Shown here in pieces: positions 1 through 5,266 of a stretch of 5,360 nt of DNA (positions are counted from its first letter, which is position 1; every line of letters begins with the position of its first letter). The notes under the pieces were generated by a model. That model searched no databases and had not been told where the DNA came from. It saw nothing but the letters and a program-made list of their open reading frames with translations. The DNA is taken from assembly GCA_902803355.1 (NCBI GenBank), contig CADCPP010000006.1, positions 1-5,360 on the forward strand, written 5' to 3'. This stretch comes from an uncultured Lachnospiraceae bacterium (GTDB lineage Bacteria > Bacillota > Clostridia > Lachnospirales > Lachnospiraceae). The position numbers and the translations under genes were made by a program.

Positions 1-918
1 CAGGGTCTCATGGAAAAACCGTCTCAGCGGGCGGTACGCCGGATCGGTTCTTTCACCGGACGCAGGTTCCAGGCGTTCCAGACCTTCTTTACATGCCGCG
101 GCTGCTTTCCGCAGATATCCGAGATCCATCTGGAGCGTTACGTAATACTTCAGGAGATCCATATGGTTCGGATCAGCGGGAGAACTGCCTTCCTTATGAC
201 GCCGGGATTCCTTTTTCAGGATCTTTTCCAGCCATACCATGGCCTGATAATCACCTGAATGGCTGCCCTGGTTCATATACAGGAGTGCCCTGTTTAAAAC
301 GGTGCCGGGGGTATCCATGGAAACAGTCCCACTGCAAATTAAAATGAAATATAATGCAGCGATGCACCCCACATGGGCAGCAGAGGTGAGAATGTCTGTG
401 CGGAGCAGGATGGACATCAGTATTGAGAGAGCCGCTAACACAAGCAGAAGCAGGCCGATGACGATCCAGCGTATGCCGTGGATCAGTTCCTGAAGGATCC
501 ATTTCCGGTCCCAGTCCTTTTCGGTACAGTTCATCAGCCTGCGGTCTCTGACCCACCGGGATGCTGTATACGCGCCAACCAGACTTCCGGTGATAACCCC
601 GAGAGAAGACAGCCCTGCTGCTACTGCGGCGAATCTATAGAAATCATAGGCAAACAGAGCGGGCAAATAAAACAATGCAGGGGAAAGCACGTGCGCCATA
701 AATCCCCCAAGAACTGCACCGGGCAGAGAAAGAGGATGCTGCGGTCTTTTCAGGGCGGAAGGCAGGAACAGGATCGGCAGCAGTAGAAGCAGCACGAACA
801 CCCCCAATATCGTAAGGGAATTAAAAAAGCACCAGACAGCAACAACGCACCAGACCGTGAATGAGATCAATGCACGGTAAAGCAGGTCCTTCTGGTCATA
901 TGTAAGGTGTTTGTCCAT
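1..918 (-). CDS. Membrane-anchored TPR protein, paralogue B (C-terminus beyond window edge)
   Basis: An open frame starts at the ATG at 918-916 and runs 306 codons to base 1 without a stop, so the 3' end lies outside the window. Function is not recognised. About six hydrophobic segments are visible (roughly residues 13-32, 37-55, 64-90, 98-118, 149-171, 178-197), followed by a helical, charged region with a TPR-like unit near residues 258-283. It is a paralogue of the 590-residue gene upstream: both share HPL-LP-AVLGGF, an RDRRLM..TEKDW block between helices 4 and 5 (residue 121 onward in both), LNR-LLYM, MDLG-LRKAA--CKEGL and LRRFFHETL. The N-termini align from the first Met, which supports this start, as does the AAAGGGTG ribosome site 5 bases upstream. 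By eye it is less GC-rich than the rest of the window. The intact frame and conserved blocks argue for a working gene, although the unseen part could be broken. Confidence 0.85.
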   Translation of the reverse strand, partial: MDKHLTYDQKDLLYRALISFTVWCVVAVWCFFNSLTILGVFVLLLLLPILFLPSALKRPQHPLSLPGAVLGGFMAHVLSPALFYLPALFAYDFYRFAAVAAGLSSLGVITGSLVGAYTASRWVRDRRLMNCTEKDWDRKWILQELIHGIRWIVIGLLLLVLAALSILMSILLRTDILTSAAHVGCIAALYFILICSGTVSMDTPGTVLNRALLYMNQGSHSGDYQAMVWLEKILKKESRRHKEGSSPADPNHMDLLKYYVTLQMDLGYLRKAAAACKEGLERLEPASGERTDPAYRPLRRFFHETL

Positions 919-923
919 GGTTT

Positions 924-931
924 CACCCTTT
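924..931 (-). promoter_or_regulatory. Ribosome binding site of paralogue B
   Basis: AAAGGGTG on the minus strand lies 5 bases before the ATG at 918. It is preceded by an A-rich purine run (AAAAAGAAAGGG). It is a better match to the anti-Shine-Dalgarno sequence than the site of the upstream paralogue, and it fixes the start of this otherwise unclosed frame. Confidence 0.7.
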
Positions 932-1003
932 CTTTTTCAGACGTTAAGATTCCTGTCAGGCACCATGGGCGCATTCAGCAGCCCCCCGGTCCGCTGCCCG
1001 CCG

Positions 1004-1018
1004 GCTCAGGTCCTGAGC
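1004..1018 (-). other. 15-bp palindrome just after the TPR gene stop
   Basis: GCTCAGG-T-CCTGAGC is a perfect 7-bp inverted repeat around one central base, one base past the stop codon at 1022-1020. As RNA it could form a 6-bp stem with a 3-base loop. No T-run follows in the minus direction, so it is not a standard intrinsic terminator. It may be a processing or stability element between two co-transcribed paralogues, or chance in GC-rich DNA. Confidence 0.35.
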
Positions 1019-1019
1019 A

Positions 1020-2792
1020 TCAGCCCTCCAGCCCGGTCTCGGCCGCCAGTTCATTGATGCGTTCCTTGATCTCTTTGACCACCGGCTCGGCGCTGCGCCC
1101 GCTTTCGCGCAGGCCTGTAAGAGCATCGTCCAGACATTCTTTTTCTTTGTATGCGGAGCCGCTTTCCTTATAGTGACCGGCAAGGACCAGGTTCGCCCTG
1201 ATCGCGTCAGGGCTGTCCACGCCGCTGCACAGTTTCATGAGCTCCGCCGCGTCCTGGTAATACCGGGACGCTTTTTCTTTTTCTCCGGCGAAAGCGTACA
1301 GATCCGCAAGACCCAGATACACATCGGCGACATAGTGGTGTTTTTCTCCGAACCTGCCCAGGAAGATCTTAAGGGCATCCTGGTAATACCGGAGGGCTTC
1401 TTCGAAGTTTCCTTCTGTCCTGCGGGTCTCCGCAAGGGTGTAACAGATGCGGCCGGCCTGCACCCGGGACCTGTTCTTCGGGACCTCGTCCGTTACGGAT
1501 CCAAACAGGGAAAGGGCCTTCATAAGGCTTGTCTCCGCCCCGGCCGCATCACCCTCCTGTTTTAAGACGGCAGCCTTCTCTTTCAGGATGAGCCCTTCCA
1601 TGTAACTGCGCCGGGAAGCTTCGTGCTGATCATTAAGGAGCGCCTCTGCCTGATCAAGGTACTCAAACGCTGCCTTGCAGTCATTGTTTTCGCGCATGAC
1701 AGCTGAGGCAGTGGTATAAAGCCTGCACAGTGTTTCCGGATCGGTCCGGGAAATCTCTTCGCCCTGAGGAAGAAGATTCAGGAAGCTTGCGCCGGCAGCG
1801 GCTTTTTCTTCCGTTTTTCCCTTTCTTACGCCGTAATGGAACAGAGTCTCATGGAAAAACCGTCTCAGCGCGCGGACCTCCTGGCCCGGTTTTTCAGCGG
1901 TCAGCGGTTCCGTGAGATCAAGACCCTCTTTACATATCCCGGCTGCTTTCCGCAGCTTGCCGAGGTCCATGTACAATGTCACCATATATGAAGCTGCACC
2001 CGCGAGACAGAGCCTGGCGGAGGACTCATCGTCCGTGCTGCAGTCAGGTCTTGCCGTAAAGAAATTCTTTATCCATTTTTCGGCTTCAAGATCGCTCTGA
2101 TGATCGCCCTTGCTCATATAAAGAAGCACTCTGTTTAAACAGTCGCTTCTGCTTTGGGAAGGATCATGATCCATCGTTTTTCTGCATCTTAACACCCAGA
2201 CTGCACAGAGCGGACCTGCAATGAGAGAGAGGACCCCGATCCCCAGATGAAAAGCTGCGTCAAGGACCTTCCCGCCGGACACAATGGATAAAAGCACTGA
2301 GACCGCGACGAACGCAAGCGCGGCCATGACGATGATCTTCCGGTCTGTGCCGTCGGCCGCTTCTTCAAGAACACTTCGCCACTGCCAGTCCTTTTCGGTA
2401 TCATCCATCAGACGGCGGTCTTTGAGCCACCGCAGCGCGATCGCCGCTCCCCATACACCTGTGACCGGCGGGGCTATAAGCACAAGCAGAAATATCGGAC
2501 CGGACGCTTCGGAGCCCGCCCCGGTAAAAAGAAAGGGGATCGTGAAGGAAGCGGCGGCAAGCATGCACGCGGCAAATCCTCCAAGGACCGCAGCCGGAAG
2601 GGCAAGAGGATGCTTCGGCTTTTTCAGGGCAGCAAAAAACAGGGGGATCGGCAGCAGGGCAAGCAGCGCGTATCCCCCGGACCTGAGATCGCCGTGGAAA
2701 AAACACCAGGCGGCAAAAAGGATCCAGAAAAGGGGCGCGAAAAAAGCGCAGTAAAGCAAAGTTTTCTGCATCCCTGTAAGATGATCGTTCAT
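1020..2792 (-). CDS. Membrane-anchored TPR protein, paralogue A (590 aa)
   Basis: Complete gene of 590 residues, specific function not recognised. The N-terminal 200 residues hold about six membrane segments (roughly 13-32, 39-56, 64-90, 98-120, 152-171, 178-200). A charged loop, RWLKDRRLMDDTEKDW (121-136), lies between helices 4 and 5. From about 210 the protein is soluble and helical. Three TPR units start near residues 447, 489 and 531 and contain A--Y--L or L--A--Y blocks followed by EEALRYYQDAL or KASRYYQDAAEL. Their 42-residue spacing matches the longer TPR form of the kinesin-light-chain / TPR_12 type. Less regular units sit near 268-293 and 397-430. No enzyme motif or signal peptide is seen. 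TPR tails usually bind proteins, so I infer a membrane-tethered scaffold or sensor. The start is supported by collinear alignment with paralogue B from residue 1. The ribosome site is poor (GGA, 8 bases upstream). Confidence 0.9.
   Translation of the reverse strand: MNDHLTGMQKTLLYCAFFAPLFWILFAAWCFFHGDLRSGGYALLALLPIPLFFAALKKPKHPLALPAAVLGGFAACMLAAASFTIPFLFTGAGSEASGPIFLLVLIAPPVTGVWGAAIALRWLKDRRLMDDTEKDWQWRSVLEEAADGTDRKIIVMAALAFVAVSVLLSIVSGGKVLDAAFHLGIGVLSLIAGPLCAVWVLRCRKTMDHDPSQSRSDCLNRVLLYMSKGDHQSDLEAEKWIKNFFTARPDCSTDDESSARLCLAGAASYMVTLYMDLGKLRKAAGICKEGLDLTEPLTAEKPGQEVRALRRFFHETLFHYGVRKGKTEEKAAAGASFLNLLPQGEEISRTDPETLCRLYTTASAVMRENNDCKAAFEYLDQAEALLNDQHEASRRSYMEGLILKEKAAVLKQEGDAAGAETSLMKALSLFGSVTDEVPKNRSRVQAGRICYTLAETRRTEGNFEEALRYYQDALKIFLGRFGEKHHYVADVYLGLADLYAFAGEKEKASRYYQDAAELMKLCSGVDSPDAIRANLVLAGHYKESGSAYKEKECLDDALTGLRESGRSAEPVVKEIKERINELAAETGLEG
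1252..1392 (-). repeat. 126-base-period internal repeat in the TPR coding region
   Basis: The same 15 bases (plus-strand TCCTGGTAATACCGG) occur at 1252-1266 and 1378-1392, exactly 126 bases or 42 codons apart. Both encode RYYQD at the same place in consecutive TPR units. Identity at the DNA level, including third codon positions, suggests fairly recent unit duplication or exchange between units. Confidence 0.7.
1846..1870 (-). repeat. 25-bp block identical between the two TPR paralogues
   Basis: Bases 1846-1870 are identical to bases 5-29 and lie at the equivalent codons of the two paralogues, which encode the LRRFFHET block. A second shared 16-base block is at 2385-2400 and 511-526 and covers the TEKDW codons. 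The flanks have diverged considerably, so these are islands of nucleotide identity within a tandem duplication. Confidence 0.75.
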
Positions 2793-2833
2793 AATTCACG
2801 TCCGTTTAAATTTGATACTATAGTTATATTAAA

Positions 2834-2842
2834 GTTATACCA
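2834..2842 (-). promoter_or_regulatory. Possible promoter of the TPR gene (extended -10)
   Basis: On the minus strand TGGTATAAC fits an extended -10 element (TGn plus TATAAC, 5 of 6 to consensus) about 40 bases before the ATG at 2792. The surrounding stretch 2806-2842 is far more AT-rich than the rest of the window. No good -35 hexamer is seen at 16-18 bases. It could let the TPR genes be transcribed independently of the antiporter. Confidence 0.35.
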
Positions 2843-2863
2843 CCAGACAGATATGAACGCATG

Positions 2864-2882
2864 AAAAACCGCGGAAGAGCGG
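2864..2882 (-). terminator. Weak terminator-like hairpin after the antiporter
   Basis: Just past the antiporter stop, the minus strand reads CCGC, a 6-base loop, GCGG and then TTTTTC. A 4-bp GC stem with a 5-T run is short for an intrinsic terminator, although A-rich bases before the stem could pair with the T-run and lengthen it. It may end some antiporter transcripts while allowing read-through into the TPR genes. Confidence 0.3.
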
Positions 2883-2883
2883 G

Positions 2884-4209
2884 TCATTTTTTCCTGAGAT
2901 TCCTTAAAAGCTGGAGGAAGGCCTTCGGAGCCGCGGCTGCCAGCTTTCTCGCGCGGCGCTCGCGGATCTCGGCGGGCTTTTCGGTGATATCGCCCGAGGC
3001 GGTGAGGGCCTTTTTGGTCATCAGCGGTCCGGCCAGCTCATAGACGAGGACGGAGAAGAGGACGATGTTCCTGACGAGGCTGCCTTCCGGCCCGAGCTGC
3101 TGCGCGGAGACGCACATGCCGAGCGCCACGCCGGCCTGCGGGAACAGGGTGATGCCGAGGTACTTCACTACATTGCGGCTGCAGCCCATCGCTTTGGACG
3201 AGATCCGGGCGCCACAGTACTTGCCGAGGCAGCGGAACAGGATATAGACGACGCCGATCAGGACCAGCAGGGGCTCGCTGAAGACCGCGAGCTCAAGCTC
3301 CGCGCCGCTGACCACGAAGAAGACGGCAAGCAGCGGCTGCGACCACTTGTCCGCGCGGGTCATGAGATCCTCGGACAGGGGGCTTATATTGCAGAAGACC
3401 GTGCCGAGCATCATGCAGACCAGGAGCGGCGAAAAGCCGATCTCCACCGGGCCTGCGGGGATCCGCTGCGAGGAGAGGCCTACCGTCAGAAATATGAAGG
3501 CGATGGTCATGGAGTTACGGTTCGTGTTGGAGTGGAACATGGTCTCAAGACGGGTGAGGGCGATCCCGGCAAGCGTCCCGAGGACCAGGGAAGCGATGAT
3601 CTCGATCAGGGGCTGCGCGATGATGGAGACCGGGTCGATGCCTCCGCTGACCAGTGCCTTCGCGATGCCGAAGGAAACGGCGAATACGATCAGGCCGACA
3701 GCATCGTCCAGTGCGACGATCGGCAGGAGGAGGTCTGTCAGCTCGCCCTTTGCCTTGTACTGGCGCACGACCATGAGGGTCGCGGCAGGCGCGGTGGCCG
3801 TAGCGATGGCGCCGAGGGTGATCGCGGCGGGCACGGACAGGAGCTCCGGCATGAGAAGATGCAGGCCGCAGAGGGAGAGGTCCACCATGAGGGTGGCTGC
3901 AAGCGCCTGGAACACGCCGATCACGAAGGCCTGTTTTCCTGTCCTCTGCAGGGCTTCGAGCCGGAATTCACTTCCGATGGAGAAGGCGATGAAGCCCATG
4001 GCGGCGTTGGAAAGGATGGAAAGCCCGCCGACCTCCTCGTAGGTCGGGAAGCCGAAGCCGGGAATACCCAGACGCCCGAGGCAGAAGGGGCCGATCAGAA
4101 GGCCCGCGATGAGGAACGCGGTGACGTCCGGCAGGTGCCAGAGATTGAAGACACGGGTCATGAGAAGGCCGGCAAGAAGCGCGATCGCCACATTGAGAAG
4201 GTTCGTCAT
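2884..4209 (-). CDS. Cation:proton antiporter, CPA2 type (Na_H_Exchanger family)
   Basis: A 441-residue inner-membrane protein, predicted to exchange Na+ or K+ for protons. About 12-13 hydrophobic segments cover residues 3-397. Family hallmarks are visible: ATATAPAATL at 136-145 in the crossed-helix region; an Asp-Asp pair in VALDDAVGL (D168, D169), the ion-binding motif typical of electrogenic members; FRCLGKY (325-331), whose lysine is a candidate for the conserved basic residue; FPQAGVALGM (356-365); and VYELAGPLMTKKAL (389-402). The protein ends in a basic tail (about 412-441) and lacks the TrkA-N/RCK domain of KefB and KefC, so gating by nucleotide or glutathione adducts is not expected. 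Ion specificity cannot be read from sequence. The ATG at 4209 is preceded by a purine-rich tract with a weak site (AGAGAA). It is the first of three collinear minus-strand genes and is divergent from the vWA gene. Confidence 0.93.
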   Translation of the reverse strand: MTNLLNVAIALLAGLLMTRVFNLWHLPDVTAFLIAGLLIGPFCLGRLGIPGFGFPTYEEVGGLSILSNAAMGFIAFSIGSEFRLEALQRTGKQAFVIGVFQALAATLMVDLSLCGLHLLMPELLSVPAAITLGAIATATAPAATLMVVRQYKAKGELTDLLLPIVALDDAVGLIVFAVSFGIAKALVSGGIDPVSIIAQPLIEIIASLVLGTLAGIALTRLETMFHSNTNRNSMTIAFIFLTVGLSSQRIPAGPVEIGFSPLLVCMMLGTVFCNISPLSEDLMTRADKWSQPLLAVFFVVSGAELELAVFSEPLLVLIGVVYILFRCLGKYCGARISSKAMGCSRNVVKYLGITLFPQAGVALGMCVSAQQLGPEGSLVRNIVLFSVLVYELAGPLMTKKALTASGDITEKPAEIRERRARKLAAAAPKAFLQLLRNLRKK

Positions 4210-4249
4210 ATACAGTTCTCTTTTCTTTCTTTTTCTGAAACAGTCAGCT

Positions 4250-4269
4250 GGCGGGGAGCTTTTCCCGCC
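4250..4269. other. Stem-loop in the antiporter leader
   Basis: GGCGGG (4250-4255) pairs with CCCGCC (4264-4269). A G-T and an A-T pair can extend it to 8 bp with a 4-base loop. It lies about 40 bases before the antiporter ATG on the minus strand, inside the leader predicted from the promoter near 4323-4350. There is no T-run on either side, so it is a leader structure rather than a terminator. Confidence 0.4.
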
Positions 4270-4322
4270 GTGCCCGGGGCCGGAGCACTCTGCCCGGGCT
4301 GCCTGCGGGCACCAAATCTTAT

Positions 4323-4350
4323 ATTCTACTCATGTGTAAGAAAAATACAA
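4323..4350 (-). promoter_or_regulatory. Candidate promoter of the antiporter gene
   Basis: On the minus strand TTGTAT (4350-4345, 3 of 6 to the -35 consensus) is followed after 16 bases by TAGAAT (4328-4323, 5 of 6 to the -10 consensus). This sits in the only AT-rich part of the intergenic region. It would give a leader of roughly 100 bases for the antiporter. The same AT-rich stretch contains TATATT on the plus strand (4320-4325), so a divergent start is also possible, but no plus-strand -35 is visible. Confidence 0.4.
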
Positions 4351-4409
4351 GCGGTTCCCTGTGCTTTCATCGAGGAAACCGCTAAGGGTCCCACATTTTC
4401 CACAGGGAA
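4351..4409 (+). promoter_or_regulatory. Two overlapping, mutually exclusive inverted repeats upstream of the vWA gene
   Basis: Hairpin A pairs GCGGTT-CC (4351-4358) with GG-a-AACCGC (4374-4382): eight pairs with one bulged base. Hairpin B pairs TTCCCTGTG (4355-4363) with CACAGGGAA (4401-4409): nine perfect pairs. They share bases 4355-4358, so one RNA cannot form both. A third pairing, GGAAAG (4406-4411) with CTTTCC (4422-4427), competes with B. If the region is transcribed, this is an attenuator- or riboswitch-like arrangement. No known riboswitch class is recognised. Confidence 0.4.
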
Positions 4410-4439
4410 AGGTTCTGCATTCTTTCCGCCAGGAAGATC

Positions 4440-4453
4440 CCGGAAAACTCCGG
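4440..4453. other. Small hairpin
   Basis: CCGGA (4440-4444) and TCCGG (4449-4453) are a perfect 5-bp inverted repeat around a 4-base loop, AAAC. It lies between the overlapping repeats to its left and the nested stem to its right and could be one arm of a larger folded leader. Confidence 0.3.
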
Positions 4454-4458
4454 CCCTT

Positions 4459-4497
4459 CCGCAGGGCACAGATGTCGCCCGGCAGGCGACCCTGCGG
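4459..4497 (+). promoter_or_regulatory. Nested two-part stem-loop in the vWA leader
   Basis: An outer stem pairs CCGCAGG (4459-4465) with CCTGCGG (4491-4497). Inside it GTCGCC (4474-4479) pairs with GGCGAC (4485-4490) around a 5-base loop. The two stems are separated by an 8-base one-sided bulge (4466-4473). All 13 pairs are Watson-Crick. It sits about 50 bases before the vWA ATG and is not followed by a T-run, so a regulatory or protein-binding element is likelier than a terminator. Confidence 0.4.
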
Positions 4498-4514
4498 GCG
4501 CCCCGCTCTGGTAT

Positions 4515-4541
4515 CCTTGTCTCAACAAAGACAAAGGAGGT
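4515..4541 (+). promoter_or_regulatory. Strong ribosome binding site of the vWA gene, next to a hairpin
   Basis: AAAGGAGGT (4533-4541) is close to a full anti-Shine-Dalgarno match, and AGGAGG ends 9 bases before the ATG at 4550. This decides the start: upstream in-frame starts such as 4361 have no such site. Immediately upstream TTGTCT (4517-4522) pairs with AGACAA (4529-4534), and CC at 4515-4516 can pair with GG at 4536-4537 past one bulged A, which would bury part of the site. Confidence 0.75.
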
Positions 4542-4549
4542 CACTGAAA

Positions 4550-5227
4550 ATGAGCAGAAAGGGTTTAACAGAGCTTGTAATGATCCTCGACCGGAGCGGT
4601 TCCATGAGCGGACTTGAGGCGGATACGATCGGCGGCTTCAACAGCATGATCGAAAGGCAGAAGAAGGAAGAGGGCGAGGCGTACGTGTCGGTGGTGCTGT
4701 TTGACGACGTGTCCGAGGTGATCTACGACCGGGTGGACATCCGGAAGGTGGAGCCCATGACGGACAGACAGTATTATGTGCGGGGCTGCACGGCGCTCCT
4801 CGACGCGGTCGGCGGCGCGATCCGGCACATCGGGAACGTACATAAGTACGCGAGGGAGGAGGACGTCCCGGAGAAGACCATCTTCATCATCACCACGGAC
4901 GGCCTTGAGAACGCGAGCCGCAGGTACAGCTACGAGAAGGTCCGCCGGATGATCGAAAACCAGAAAGAGCGTTACCACTGGGAGTTCATGTTCCTCGGCG
5001 CGAATATCGACGCCGTGAAGGAGGCCGGCCGATTCGGCATAGCCCCGAACCGCGCGGTGCGCTACGAGAACGACAGCGTGGGGACGCAGCTGAACTACGA
5101 GGTGGTCTCGCATATCGTCGGCTGCGCGCGGCAGGCGGCTTCGGCGGACGGGATGTCGGCGATGCTGGACAATGAAGAAATGCTGGAGCCCATCCGCGAG
5201 CATTACCGTAAAAAGAACGGAAAGTGA
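4550..5227 (+). CDS. von Willebrand factor A (vWA) domain protein
   Basis: A 225-residue protein consisting almost entirely of one vWA domain. The metal-ion-dependent adhesion site is intact: DRSGS at 14-18 (D14, S16, S18), a Thr in GCTALLDA at 79-86 (T81), and an Asp in IITTDGLENAS (D117). The first strand is hydrophobic (LVMIL) and the late strand and turn WEFMFLGANIDA (144-155) is characteristic of this compact bacterial group. No signal peptide or membrane helix is seen, so it is probably cytoplasmic and binds a partner protein through its metal site. Loosely it resembles the TerY/YegL-type vWA group, but I see no ter genes beside it. The next gene, an ADP-ribosylglycohydrolase homologue, starts 39 bases downstream, which suggests one operon. 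The cellular role is not known. The start at 4550 is set by a strong AGGAGG site. Confidence 0.92.
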   Translation: MSRKGLTELVMILDRSGSMSGLEADTIGGFNSMIERQKKEEGEAYVSVVLFDDVSEVIYDRVDIRKVEPMTDRQYYVRGCTALLDAVGGAIRHIGNVHKYAREEDVPEKTIFIITTDGLENASRRYSYEKVRRMIENQKERYHWEFMFLGANIDAVKEAGRFGIAPNRAVRYENDSVGTQLNYEVVSHIVGCARQAASADGMSAMLDNEEMLEPIREHYRKKNGK

Positions 5228-5250
5228 AGAGACAGACACGGTCAGAAGAA

Positions 5251-5258
5251 AAGGGGTG
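5251..5258 (+). promoter_or_regulatory. Ribosome binding site of the DraG-like gene
   Basis: AAGGGGTG lies 8 bases before the ATG at 5267, in the 39-base gap after the vWA stop. No promoter or terminator fits in this gap, which supports co-transcription with the vWA gene. Confidence 0.6.
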
Positions 5259-5266
5259 TTAAGGAT

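Larger units (their letters stand above)
4210..4549. other. 340-bp divergent intergenic region, dense in inverted repeats
   Basis: No convincing gene lies here. From left to right it holds: a pyrimidine tract (4217-4236, the purine-rich ribosome-site region of the antiporter on the other strand); a GC-rich block (4250-4311) with a hairpin and a repeated TGCCCGGG; an AT-rich promoter-like stretch (4312-4350); and then about 190 bases with at least six inverted repeats before the vWA start. Frames crossing it lack ribosome sites. Confidence 0.75.

Noticed and set aside
251..556. A 101-residue minus-strand frame within the first 600 bases
   Set aside because: It overlaps paralogue B on the same strand in another frame. 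The B frame shows clear homology to paralogue A through the whole stretch; this one does not.
2284..2754. A 156-residue plus-strand frame opposite the TPR gene's membrane half
   Set aside because: Ser-, Arg- and Ala-rich antisense shadow; the minus-strand frame is supported by paralogue alignment.
3347..4042. A 231-residue open frame on the plus strand
   Set aside because: Entirely antisense to the antiporter; Met-, Arg- and Ser-rich without any domain signal and no ribosome site.
2884..4209. Naming the antiporter kefB, kefC or napA
   Set aside because: It lacks the C-terminal nucleotide-binding domain of Kef proteins, and substrate specificity cannot be read from the sequence, so no gene symbol is given.
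4250..4269. GC hairpin considered as an intrinsic terminator
   Set aside because: No T-run follows in either direction, and no gene ends toward it; both neighbouring genes point away.
4345..4382. Hairpin followed on the minus strand by TTGTATTTTTC, considered as a terminator
   Set aside because: It resembles a minus-strand terminator, but no minus-strand gene ends here, and the T-rich stretch overlaps the candidate -35 of the antiporter. Left as part of the intergenic structure.
4361..4549. A longer vWA protein (288 residues) starting at the ATG at 4361
   Set aside because: The added 63 residues resemble no vWA extension, the 4361 ATG has no ribosome site, and the extension crosses several inverted repeats. 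The ATG at 4550 has an almost perfect AGGAGG site at the right distance.
3532..4617. A 361-residue open frame on the plus strand
   Set aside because: It lies opposite the antiporter codons, has a highly charged, low-complexity composition typical of the antisense frame of a GC-rich membrane protein, and runs across the intergenic region into the vWA gene.
4550..5227. Naming the vWA gene terY or assigning tellurium resistance
   Set aside because: The vWA domain is only loosely of that group. No TerC, TerD, kinase or phosphatase gene is visible beside it.
4565..5239. A 224-residue open frame antisense to the vWA gene
   Set aside because: Arg-, His- and Val-rich mirror of the well-supported vWA codons; no family resemblance.
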